Source: Arthrobotrys musiformis (Eukaryota > Ascomycota > Orbiliomycetes > Orbiliales > Orbiliaceae). From it: a stretch of 64,000 nt of DNA. The translations under genes were made by a program, and so were the position numbers. The notes below the pieces were generated by a model. It was not told the origin of the DNA. It was given only the letters and a program-made list of their open reading frames with translations, and did not search any database. Every line of letters begins with the position of its first letter. Position 1 is the first letter of the stretch. This document shows positions 47,459 through 58,787 of this stretch, in pieces. Location of the stretch: NCBI GenBank assembly GCA_036971715.1, contig JAVHJL010000006.1:2542001-2606000 (forward strand), written 5' to 3'.

Positions 47459-47686
47459 GAATATTCGTCACTAAATCTTCTTTTGGTTGATACTGTGCTA
47501 AATCTAGCGGCTTTATCATATATCCCTTCTTTTAGCATGCGCGGCGCTTTAATGGTGTTTTGTCGATGTCTTGGTGTTATTTTAGATCTCAATTCTTGAA
47601 TTTCTCTTTATCATAAATTTGAATATATACCTATATAGATCCACGAAATATTACACAAACATCCCTTATTAAGAGATGTAACCTAA

Positions 47687-49211
47687 CTATAGGAGTCCTT
47701 GCGCGAAAACAGCGGATACCGCTTCTACGCTTCTCGTAAATCTATCCGCAATTTGGTGCACCTCTTCTTCCTTGATGATGTACATCGGGAGGAGCAGTAT
47801 AGTATCTCCAGAAATTTTGCCACCCTCGTGTACCGTTCCCATCCCCAACAGCATGCTTAACCTTTCCTTATCCCAAGCATATTCCAGAAGACGGCCAGCG
47901 AACCTCGCAGTCGGCGGGAAAGTCTCCTTCGTCGATCTGTCCTTCACAAACTCGACACCGATCTGGAGACCCCGTCCTCGGATATCTCCAACATATGGTG
48001 CATCTTTTAGTTTTTCTCTAAGCAGGCTAAACAGCAACCCTCCCATCCGTCTGACATTTTCGAGCAAGTTATCTCTCTTCAAGATTCTTTGGACGGCCAG
48101 AGATGCCGTACAAGCCAATGTGTGCGATTGGTATGTAAACCCACCGTTATACCCCCCGCTGTCGTTCAAGACCCTTGCGACCTCAGCCGTCATCAGAACC
48201 GCTGAGACAGGACCGTATCCACCGCCGAGCGCCTTCGCACAAGTCATAATATCCGGCGCGGCATCCTCTACACTACCATCTTCCATCCAGGAGAATAGAT
48301 ATCCTGTCCGTCCCATCCCGCACAAAATCTCGTCCATGACCAGCAAAGCACCGTGCTTTTTACAAAGCTTCTTCACGCCGGGGATGTAACCCTTCAAAGA
48401 TGGCGTGCAAGCTTGCGAAGTCCCGGAAACGGGTTCCATCCAAAATGCAGCGACGTTGCCATCGTGTTTCTGGAATTCGTCGTCCAGTTCCTGAAGTAGA
48501 CGCTGACACAGCTGCTCTTCGGTCTCACCTTCTCGGAGCTGGCGATATGGGTAGCAGGTTGAAACAAATGATACTGGAGCCGCTGATAGATACGGCGTGA
48601 AAATACCCTTTCTCAATGGGTGTCCGGAGACGGCCAATGCGCCCAGGGTGTTTCCATGATACGATGGAAATCGCGAGATGATATGTTCTCGAGTTGCAGT
48701 TGGAGGGTTGGCCGTTAAACTCTTGGCTAGAGAGTATTGACGAACTATCTTGATCGCCGTCTCCGTGGATTCTGATCCACCGCTGTTGATAAGTACCTTT
48801 GCAAAGGCGCCTTGTGATTCTTTGACCAAGAACGCAGCAAGCTCTTCTGCTGGCTGTGTTGTGTTGTGGCCGGAGTAGACATAACTGATCTATTACATGA
48901 CAAGAAATGGGTATTAGATACTACCTAGCCGGTTTTTAGATTTTAAGATATGGGTCATGATGTAATTGAAGTTATACCTTTTGCATTTGGTCAATTATCG
49001 CTTGGTGGACTTCTTTGTTAGAATGTCCGAGGCAAGTAACACCAGGCCCGGCCGTTGCATCCAGAATCTCAGTGTTGGAATCGGTAACAAGATAGCTGTC
49101 ATGGCCCGCGACCACCAGTTCCGCTGGTTTTGAATACAAAGTCCGATTGAGGATCGCGGAATTGACGTCGTCTGCCGCCTCTCCGCACGTTGGATCGTTG
49201 AGACCAGACAT
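47687..49211 (-). CDS. Class III pyridoxal-phosphate aminotransferase
   Basis: Exons 48978-49211 and 47687-48889 encode 478 residues. The fold-type I class III signature is complete: SGGSESTETAIKIVRQY, the conserved Asp in LLVMDEILCGMGRTG (about 264), and the PLP lysine in PDIMTCAKALGGGYGP (about 297), followed by GFTYQSHTLACTASLA. This family moves amino groups from omega-amino acids, GABA, ornithine or diamines to 2-oxo acids; the donor cannot be told from sequence. The start at 49211 (MSGLNDPTCGEAA) follows in-frame upstream codons with no ATG. No targeting signal is evident. The intron is 88 nt. Confidence 0.93.
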
Positions 49212-50071
49212 TGTTATTCCTCGACTTGTAGTATCTTCCAAGTTCGCAATATAATGTTTTTCGACTTGGATTAGAGAGAGGTAGTCGAGTAGTTAGTCCA
49301 AGTCTCGAGGGGTAGAACTATAACTACCAAAGCGTGATATACCGTTACGTTATGGAAATATAGCTTCAAGAAATATATAAACGTCTTGGAGGAGGCCAAC
49401 TTCGGATATCAAACTCGAGGCACATTCCATTACGAAACTCCAGATCGGTAAGACAGCTACAAAATCTTTCGATCCTTGAAAAATTCACTAATCCAAACCC
49501 AGACCGTTCTAGCTACTTCAGAATCTATCAGTCTCGACCCGTCAATCATGATATCAGTTGATATTGATATCTACCCTGCACAATCCATGCTAACATATTA
49601 TATAACAACCCGAGAGCTGTGGGGCCGCGATAAGTTTAAGTTCTAGGCAGCAAACCCAACATGACTAATAGGTTATCGATAGGATATTTTTTCCTATGAC
49701 GGTAACAAAGACGTATTTTTTCGAAAGAACAGTGTAGTATTTGCGGTAGAACATTGCATCCGGAATCAAAATCTTTATATACAAGAATATTGGCTATTTT
49801 GTGGTATTTTTTGAGCACCCAACGCAATTTTTCTTTTCCTCAAATGTATTGACTGCAACTAACAAATTAAGAAAGCACCTGTGCTCCTGGTATTAATGCT
49901 GGACTGTAGGCTCATTGCTATGTAGGAAGAATGAACAGTCAAAAGACAAGAAAACATTCACTATAAACAACCGACTTCTTCGCCTCAGAATCAACCCGCC
50001 AAATCATACGCCGCCATTTGCAATATTTTTATTGTACAACCCATACAAAGATGTGAGGAGTGTCAGGCCAT
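49212..50071. other. Gene-free stretch between two minus-strand genes
   Basis: These 860 bases are AT-rich and carry the aminotransferase promoter and the 3' UTR of the secreted protein gene. No repeat, RNA gene or coding frame is supported. Confidence 0.55.
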
Positions 50072-50956
50072 TTAGAAGAAGCTGACGTGGATGTGGTTGC
50101 TAAACCGGGTATTAGCCATTCTGAATGTTCTACAGATCCATGGTATCGGGTATATAGGGTGCTTACCAGTGACGGGCATTGCAGCCAGTGCCAAGAGCCT
50201 TTGGTGGAGTGTACTTGCGCCACTTGGACCAGGCCTTTGGAGTCTCCTTGCGCTCGCGGCTCCAGATCTTTCCGTTCCAGATGATGTACTTGACCTTGAG
50301 GGTGCCGTAGTTGCGCATGATGTACTCGGCCATCTTGGTGGCATTTGGGTTTGGTGCGATTTTCTAAATTTCGCGAGTTAGTATGGTTGTAATTGCGGGT
50401 CGTTCATATTGTCTGTATTTACCTTGAGCATGAAGTCCAAAGCTTTGCCGACGGCATGATCACTCTTGTAGGCTCGGGAACCCTTGCATCCAACGCTGGA
50501 AATCAAGGTTGGGAAAACCTTCATGATCTTGTAACCATTGGTGTAGACGTATTTCTTGCATCCACCAATTGGGATGCTTGGGAGCTTGGGGCCCTTGACA
50601 CAGCACTGGATGGCAGAAGAGCCAGAGCAGAAGCCGGGATAGAACTTTCCACCGCTGCAGCTGCCGGACTTGTTGGCACAGACACCAGCTCCAGCGCCGT
50701 TGTTGCAGCTGGTAGCACGAGCGACGAGGTCACCCTCGCTCTCAAGATCAAGGGAGCGGGCGTCGAGTTCGCCTTCTTCGGTACCGTCGTATTCGTACTC
50801 GTCATCCCTGGCGATAAGGGTGTCGAAGTCTGGTTCAACGGATCTTGGAGAGATTTCGAGATCGCGTTCGACGAGGTCTTCGACATCGCCGTGGTCTGGA
50901 CATGCCAAAACCGATGAGGCTAGAAGGAAAACTGGGAGGAATGAGAAAACCTTCAT
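50072..50956 (-). CDS. Secreted protein with Cys-rich module and ARB_07466-like (VanY-like) C-terminal domain
   Basis: Exons 50423-50956, 50167-50363 and 50072-50099 give 252 residues. A signal peptide (MKVFSFLPVFLLASSVLACP) is followed by an acidic propeptide-like stretch (to about 90) with a dibasic-free Arg end. A Cys-rich module (about 92-133; SCNNGAGAGVC...GFCSGSSAIQCCVKG) precedes the catalytic-like domain. That domain has SDHAVGKALDF, AEYIMRNYGTLKVKYIIWNGKIWS and the end HIHVSFF. The SxHxxGxAxDF and HxHVSF pair has the look of a zinc-binding D-Ala-D-Ala-type metallopeptidase fold, as in the ARB_07466-like domain of fungi and actinobacteria. Enzymatic activity is inferred, not shown. 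The last exon is only 28 nt, but it supplies the final histidines. Confidence 0.88.
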
Positions 50957-53900
50957 TGTGATGATTTAGAAATTAAATTATTGAGATGTTCTTATACAAG
51001 AGTTGTATTAAAGAAATATAGAAAATTGTACAATAGAGAAGAGCTGAGATCGATTGCTTTTCAATATGAAGATAAAGAAGAAGCTGTTGATTGCTGATGC
51101 TGATGCTGAAAAGAGTGGCTTCATCAAGGAAATATGGGCTCAATTTATAGACTTTGAAGTCGTATCCATCTTGACCTCCAGCATACCAATTTCTCATGGC
51201 TTCAAGATTAATAGGAGCTACGCACCGACTCGAAGAGCGCCGGCTCAGTCTACCTAGCGCCAAGAAGGCATAAAGGGTCTACGGTTAACGTTACCGGTGA
51301 ATATCTCTCTATGGATATTTCCATGCTCCCCTGGTGAGATGTTGACGATGCATATTGTAATTTTAGGCCGCGATCCAAAGTGCAGTTTGAGCCCATCAAC
51401 GGTCCCATGCCCCGCCACCTATCTGATATTGAGCTTAACGTTGGTACTCGGAATCGAATCATCTATGCCAAGCTAGTTGCCATTTTTGTCAAAATAAAAT
51501 TTTTGCATTCGGAAAAATGATCTAGGATCGTGTGTCAGGTTACTGTCGTGTGTCAGCAACTGAGGATCAATAGATGGAAAGATATCGGCGTATCGGTGTG
51601 GCGGGTTAGACCTGATACGAAAGAATCTTGCATCGATGCATTCTGCAGAAACGCCTTTCGCGCTGGTCGGCTACCATTGCTTTCTCGACTTTGACATCTG
51701 CTCCGTTCGTGCATTAGCGACTCGCTACAGCCCTGGTGTAATTTTATTTTAAGCTTCTGGGGGGTGGGCTGTCTTACAAAATTTCAGCCTCAGGGATCGA
51801 CAGGTGGTTTTGTTCATAAGGGACATCGTGGGCAGGTGTCTATCAGGCCAACGGCCCTCGTACCATAGACGTACTCCATAGGGCAGGTAGAGCATACAGT
51901 TGGCCGGGATGTCCGTCTTGGAAACAGGCGTATTCCAGAAAACATAACGTTAGATGTTCGTAATTTTGGATGGAGGATTGTTTTCGATATTTAGCCATAT
52001 GCACCTTCTCACCAGACCAATAGGTTCAGTTCCACTTCGAACGTTGGGTTTTGTGGGTCCCGGACAAGGGGGGTACGTATCTAGGCATCAGATAGTCATG
52101 CAGGAGATTTTTGTTCGCGGAACCTGTCAACTAATGCACCTACCCCGCATGCGTCTTTCGCAACCGTCTACGGATGCAAGGGAAGAGCTAGGGCCAACGG
52201 TGTTTTCCGCTTCGCGACGCTAGAATGCACCAATGTCGGTAAGAATAGCCCGGAGACGATTAGAGTTTGTCGACGTTGGGTTTTTTTAGAAGCATGGAAT
52301 AATATTTGTGTACAGCCTCAAAACCAACATGGGGAACCCGGGCGAACTGTTGGTTGGTTTTAAATTTTTCATCGACCGATCATCAATATCTACGATTCGA
52401 TCGATAGCTATTGCTATCGGTTTATTTGGAGAAAGCTCTCAATTCGAAATTCGAAGCATCGTGGAGAAAGCAGGCTATTATTGGCCGACAGTCACCTCGC
52501 GGCTGCCCGATGCACTCCCCTTCTAATTTTACTTCTGTCAGAGCGGAATGGTAATTCCACGAATCCGATACAGATCCTCTAACTTCGGGACGCCAAAAAG
52601 GGCAATTAATCAATCGGGATGTTCCACAGGCTTTGTGTAACGGGTGGCTAACTACTCCGTAACGTTAAGTTGGAACAACGTTTGCGCTTGCACTTGGCCA
52701 TGGCGCCGCTCATTGACTATGCTTAACTTCCTCAAGCGTTCAGCCTCAGCTCAGCAACTTTCAAGTTTCGAACCCTTTTCTAGGATTAGGGCGCTTTGTC
52801 GATGAAAAATGCTTCAATGTAATATATTTTGTATGAGGGTTCAAATTAGGCTGCCTTTGGAGTCGGCCAATACTAGGATTCAATGTTGAGTTTGTAGCAG
52901 TCGCTAGATACATATGCATATTATCTTGTCAAATATGCCTTCAAGGCATTCCATTCGCATCTTGTAAATAAAACATTTCAATTTATTCCATATTATGGGT
53001 GTAAAAGAACTTCTAGATCCCTAGTATTTGCCTCACATGCCAGAGCCCCAGACCGCGGTTGGCCGTTGGGCTTTTTTTTTTTTTGGTCAGGAATAACGTT
53101 AGCTGTCGCCAGAGACGTCCAGGGACCGCTTACCCTTGAGGCTTCCCATGGCCCAATTGGTGGCTGAAGAGTGCCGCAGGTATGGTGTCCCATATCCGCA
53201 GTCATGCAATATTGGCCTCTGCGACTCACCTTTTTGTGAGAAGGAAGTTAATATATTTCAAGACCAGGTTATTAATTTCGGTCGAATTCGACATCTTACA
53301 GTTCTAGATGCGGGTCCACGTCCGCTTCAACAGACAGCGCTGTTGGGTGTTTTGGGTAAATTACGTAACAGCCGGGGAGATAAAGTGCGCCCGGCACGGC
53401 GTACTAAGTCGAACGTTCCTGTCTGCCGACATGTAGACGGTCGAATTCACAAATCCTGGTAGCTGCGCGGAGTGTCCCTCTTTATCAATTGACTTAGCTA
53501 GACGGCTGGTTATCAATTCTTTTTCCTTCCCTTACAAAGCTGGGGGTTCTCGAGCTTCATTTTGAGAACAGATTGACAGAAGCTTCTCAATGACATCCAA
53601 CGAGACCAGATCCAACTCCTATGCAAAGACTACGAATCGTATACTAACTCTAGAAGCTGCAACCAAACTCAATGAGCATATGAATTCATCCTTTTAGAAA
53701 CTAGTAATAATAACTTGCAATTATATTGACGTTTTCGATACTCTATCGAATTTATATAATTATTGTGATTCATGATGTTTGTCTTCACGCCAACCTGAAT
53801 CCAAACGCTTGGCTTCGAAGTCTCTCGTATAGGAAAGACAGAACCGGCCGAGAGCAGACGGCCATTAATAATCATGAACAAAATCGAAGTTCAAATCGCC

Positions 53901-54079
53901 GGTTTCCAAAATACCAGCTTCATCATGAACTCCCGTGGGATCAATACTATTTTCTACGTCTCTTCGCGCGGTACCTCTCGTAAATATTTCTTCCGGCACC
54001 GGTAGTAGCCTTCGCCGCCAAGCTGTGTACGTATACGTATAGCATATAGCTAGCTCAAAGGTCGGCGATATATCCAACA
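50957..54079. other. 3.1 kb gene-free stretch
   Basis: No gene is supported. A T14 run lies at 53071-53084 and several GC-biased short stretches alternate with AT-rich ones. Open frames at 51954-52223, 52308-52526 and 53136-53462 show no conserved residues. It separates the secreted ARB-like gene from the SDR gene and may contain decayed repeat DNA. Confidence 0.5.
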
Positions 54080-55124
54080 ATGGGCCTCCCAACCCTCCCA
54101 GAGGGCCTCAGCTTCGAGAACCAATCCATCTTAATAACAGGAAGCAACACAGGGATTGGCCTCGAATTCGCCAGGGTCTTCCTCCGTCGAAAAGCCAAGG
54201 CTGTCTACCTCGTCGTTCGTTCGCTCGAGCGGGGGAACAATGCAGCATCCCAACTGCAGCAGGATCCAATAATTTCGAAAGAAAACCCTACGGCGGAGAT
54301 TAAGGTTTATCAATGCGATCAGAGCTCCTTTGAATCCGTCCTTTCTTTTACGAGAAAGTTTAAGGAGGAAGTAAAGTCTTTGAACTCCCTTGTCCTCAAT
54401 GCGGGTGTCAATAACATGAGCTTTTTGCCCACGGTCGATGGGTGGGAATCGAACTTCCAGATCAACTATTTTGGGGCCGCTTTGGTAGCCCTAGAGCTTC
54501 TTCCACTCTTGAAAGAAGGGCAGAAGAGTGGAGCCAAATCGAATGTATTTTTCACTTCGTCTTTGATGCACACCAAAGCTAGTATCTCCACGAAGGCTTT
54601 GTTGGCAGAAGATGTCAATGTTCTTGAGTACTTTGCTGCTAAAGAAAATCGTCCCTGGGATCCTAGTCAACCGTACGCGATTTCTAAGTTACTGTTGACT
54701 ATGTTCGCAGAGGAATTGGCGAAGCATGAAACAGACGTCGTAAGCACCAGCGGCTGCCCTGGTATCGTCTTGACGGAATTGGATAGGAACCTCCCGTTCT
54801 GGTTGAAGGGCCCGGTCGTGTTGGCGAAGAAGTTGATCGGACGGGAAGTTTTCAACTCTGCGGAGACCCTGACGCAAGCAATTATTACCGACAAGACAGG
54901 GACATATTGGTCGGATGGTGTCGTTAAGTCGTAAGCCCGTCCTTATCATTAGAGTCCCTGGGATCTCGAGATCTGAGGCGAGGGAAGTTGTGGCGCTGAC
55001 TGAAATTCATAGACATGCCTCTCTACTGGACACCGAGGATGGCAAAAAACTTCAGAGGAAGCTCTATGAGCAAACATTACAAAAGTGCAAAGAGCTGGAC
55101 CCTGATATTTATCTCCCTGCATAA
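54080..55124 (+). CDS. Short-chain dehydrogenase/reductase
   Basis: Exons 54080-54930 and 55013-55124 give 320 residues. The Rossmann NAD(P)-binding motif TGSNTGIG is near the N-terminus, NAGV follows in the fourth strand region, and the catalytic Ser and Tyr-x3-Lys are in FFTSSLMH and QPYAISK. An unspliced reading stops at 54934. Removing the 82-nt intron (GTAAGC donor, CATAG acceptor) adds a helical C-terminus, HASLLDTEDGKKLQRKLYEQT, as in the retinol-dehydrogenase-like fungal SDRs. The substrate is unknown. The gene converges on the methyltransferase-like gene, 94 bases from stop to stop. Confidence 0.93.
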
Positions 55125-55218
55125 AGAGCCAGGGGTCTCTGTATTGGGGCGCATATGGCTGCCTATGTGCCTCTGCATCTTCGCCGTGAGCTGTGATCCA
55201 CAGAATAACGTTGGATTA

Positions 55219-56404
55219 TTATGACACGTCTTTTCTTTCAAACACATATAATGCCTCATCCTTCCCTGCAAATGAAGGCAGAGGTACTTGAACAATCTTG
55301 TGGAAACTCTTCATCTCCCTTTCAAAGTACTCATTGACCGTTACGTCCTTAAACGCTGTATATCCGTTCGAATTTTGTGTTCCCGCAATACAGATAATAT
55401 CACCCGCATACTCCGCGAGAATCTGCTTCGTAAAGTCCAGCGAGACGATCGGATAAACAAGTAGTAAGATATCTTCCTTCCCGGAATTCTTACGCTTGAG
55501 ATATTTTAAGCCGTCTTCGACGATAGTGTCGTCAACCCACATCGTCCGCCAGAGGGATTGCATATTGTCAACGGCGGCGACCGATAGACCCGCCCGACGG
55601 AGCATATATGTCCAGTATCCATTTCCGCTTCCCATGTCTATTACGCCACATTTCCGGGCACGAGATAACGCTTTCATGATCTCGATACTTTCGTAGCTGG
55701 GACAGACGCATCCAAAGTGGTGCATGAAGATTGGGAGAACATGGTGGCTGTTCTTCAGTCTTGCTGTAGAGTCATCTGGGCCGCACCATTCGAGATTGTG
55801 GCAGGACCACCGCCAAAAATCTAGATATGGATTGACGTGAGACTTGCTACGAGGGATAGATATTGTTGACGGTGCTGGGAGCCTCAGAGACGCGAGGTGT
55901 GAGCCAACACCGGCTCTGAGAGACTGCTTCTTTGCATTGGAGGCAAAGTTTGAGAAAGCTTTATTGGAGGCAGTAGCTGAGTTGAAAATGGACGTGTATG
56001 CTACAATGTCACTTTCTGGAGGTGTTTCTAACTAAAGATACTAAACTTTAGCGATGTTTTGTACATATTGGATGGCTCCGGAATATCAAAATACATGTTG
56101 AATCTCTAAATAGAACAAGGACATTTTCACATACCGGTTCGCCTTTTTCATCCCGATACCATGCATGTAAACCTTTGCTTCCGCCTTGTAAAACTGCATT
56201 TTGAACTTGTTGTAAAGTCACACTAGCTATAGCATGGTATACATAATTGTCTGCCGGTTTAAGACTGAATGCCTGGATGATTGCGGACCGGAGATCGTTG
56301 TTGGGAACAGGATCCTTCTGCCTCTCGTCAGACCACGCTTCGAAGAACGAGTCCGGGGTGAAAGTTGATGACCCAGTGGTCACTGCCTTTGGTGCTGGTG
56401 GCAT
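55219..56404 (-). CDS. SAM-dependent methyltransferase-like protein
   Basis: Exons 56135-56404 and 55219-56031 join in phase (103-nt intron with GTATGT donor and CTTTAG acceptor) to 360 residues. An N-terminal region of about 170 residues (FTPDSFFEAWSDERQK...) precedes the nucleotide-binding motif GVIDMGSGNGYWTYML (about 215-230), with AAVDN as the second strand acid. A long flexible region and a C-terminal TVNEYFEREMKSFHKI follow. The glycine motif fits class I methyltransferases, while the later motifs are diverged. Its substrate is unknown. Confidence 0.85.
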
Positions 56405-57803
56405 CGAGGTTTGCTAGTACGAGGTTTGAAGCCCGGCCATGGCTCCATAGCATCGACAGGCGCGGATTTGCCCAGGCGGATCTTATGTCAGCAACCAAAA
56501 TACCACGCAACTCACCTTATCTTCATCCCGAATTTCGTCCCGAGATGAGGCTAGATCCAAGACATACACATCTCCGATCATTTTACTCCTGACTTTCGGG
56601 TATCTGGAATCAATCCAAACACGCTAGACAAACTAATCTCGACGATATCAAAACTTCTTTAAAGTTCATCATTTCTCCTGGTAGGCAGCCATCATCAGTC
56701 GTATGCAGCAGACAACAAAAGGGAAGTTTGTAACCGCTTTGACCCTCTCCGAATTGAACCCTCGAATTGCGCGAAACTTGTTTGTAACAACTATATATAG
56801 GATAAACACAGATAAGGGTTTACGAATTCTCGGGTTCGGCATTCATGTATATTGCCCAGAGCTTCCAATCCAGGAGCTCGGGGTAGAATCGTCGGGTTTA
56901 ATATGTATCGCATTTTAATTACCCGCGTTAAGCTGCGCGGCCCAGGGCCAATTGGAAGATCAGATGATCTAGACCTCGAGCCTGTTTCGTGTCGATGCAT
57001 CTACGTACATTGAACCCTAAATTTTTAATATTCCCCCTCAATTATTTCCCCGGTCGTTTCGATCCTCAGACCACTGCCGTCATTTATGCTACAAAAATTC
57101 CGCGTGGCCTCACATACGAAACAGCAAAAAATATGCACAATCGCTTCTCGCGACGGTTTTCTTTGATATCTGACTATACAGCTGCTCCTTCGGTTACTGG
57201 TGGCCCGAACGTGCATACATGCATACGTGGGGGTATGCAGCTCTCCTGGCGCTACGACGCATAATAACTGTCATGAACGCAAAGATGGACAAATCTCCTA
57301 TGCGAGGTCGCGAGGCATGCTGGTGTCGTCCATATTTTGTATACATAAAATTAAAGTTTTCGTATCATGCGAGTTAACTACTGGCATGGCATGATATAGC
57401 TAGAAGACGCCATCGCTAAAAGGACGTCGGTTTATTGGGCAGCTCGCTTCAGCTGGTAGACGGGAAATAGTTTAAAAGGTCCGGTCATGCCGTATCTTCG
57501 GTATCCAATCAAAACGTTAACGGTTTTGGCTTGTCCAAGCGAAGTTCGATTACGTGGGGTGGTGGTCATGAGATAAAGCGTTCTCCAGCGAATTGATTTC
57601 TCAGTTTGGGTGGTTACGGGGCAAGAGTGTATTGACCTGAGAGCACCAGTGCTAGAAGCGTATGCAATTATAAGGAATGTTCTAATGTACATGTATCAAG
57701 GGGAAACGACGATCGGCAGCCTCGAGAAAGAGAAGGCTGGCGAACCAATGCTGTAAGTAAAGAAGAGCAGACTATGAAACCGAGAAAAGCCTTGAGCTGA
57801 GAA
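56405..57803. other. Gene-free stretch
   Basis: About 1.4 kb with short frames on both strands that look random. It should contain the methyltransferase promoter. No repeat of note was found. Confidence 0.5.
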
Positions 57804-58787
57804 TCAGAGCTTATGTCTCTTAGCCTTAGAAGCAAGCTTTGAAAATTCCTCCTGGGGGATGCCTTTCATAAAGCGCTCAACTCCGCCAGCGATCTCCAAA
57901 ACGTTAGCCTCTTCGAAGCCCTTCATGTAGGCATCCTTGACCAATTTCTTGATAAGTAGGATACTTTCTTGATTGAGATGGTCTCCGAGCTCATCTGTAA
58001 CATGCTTGACAACAGCTGCATTGAACTGGTCGGCATCCTTCTCTTCGAAGATTTTGTTGACGAAGCCAGCGGCGAAAAGTCTATCGGCAGTGATTTTCTT
58101 CGAAGCTAGCAGAGCTTCAGTGGCCAGACCATAGCCCATACGGCGGGTAAATGTGAATGAGGCACCGCCTTCCGCAACGAGTCCGAGCGAGGAGAACGGG
58201 GTGAGCAAGAAGGTGTTTTGGACGCAGTAAACTAGGTCACAGAGTCCAATCATCGCAGCGCTCAGACCTACTGCAGGTCCGTTTAGCGCAGCCACTAGAA
58301 CTTTAGGATGCTCAAGGAAAGCACGTGTGAGCTCAAGGTTTTGTGCACCGACTAAATATATAGGGCATTCCAAATTAGTTTCCAATTAAAGCAGCGGCAT
58401 TTTCTACTATCACGAGGTTGACTTACAGGTGCTGGTATAGTAGAATCTGGGGGAAATTTCAGATGATGCATTGATTGACCTCCCCGCGTTGACGTCTGCA
58501 CCACTATATACGTAACGGAACAGGGGATATTAGTCACAAGCTTTCGCCAACAAAGGGATTATTCGGGTCGGTATATAGCAGGAGCTAACATACGCGGAAA
58601 AGAACCTTCCGGTTCCCATGATAATGGTAATTGTGACATCCTTCATCTCTGCAATCTCGCGGAGCAGGTTGCCAATCCTTTGGTAGTTTGCCCCGCCCAG
58701 GGCATTGAGCTTGGTTGGCTTGTTGAGGATGATTTTGGCAACCTTGCCCTCAACCTGGAGCAAAACTTCGCTATCAGTGGCCGACAT
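57804..58787 (-). CDS. Peroxisomal enoyl-CoA isomerase/hydratase (ECI1-like)
   Basis: Exons 58594-58787, 58427-58503 and 57804-58351 give 272 residues. The crotonase fold blocks are clear: IILNKPTKLNALG, the oxyanion-hole GADV (across the first splice) and ALNGPAVGLSAAMIGL, followed by the catalytic glutamate region SSLGLVAEGGASFTF. The pattern is that of delta3,delta2-enoyl-CoA isomerase, used to degrade unsaturated fatty acids. The protein ends KRHKL, a type 1 peroxisome targeting signal variant. Introns of 90 and 75 nt have GTATGT and GTAAGT donors. Confidence 0.95.

Noticed and set aside
47772..48389. 205-residue plus-strand frame opposite the aminotransferase
   Set aside because: Antisense shadow of a well-supported PLP enzyme exon.
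51954..53462. Several small frames in the 3.1 kb empty stretch, considered as transposon remnants
   Set aside because: No transposase or reverse transcriptase motif, long terminal repeat or inverted ends could be seen.
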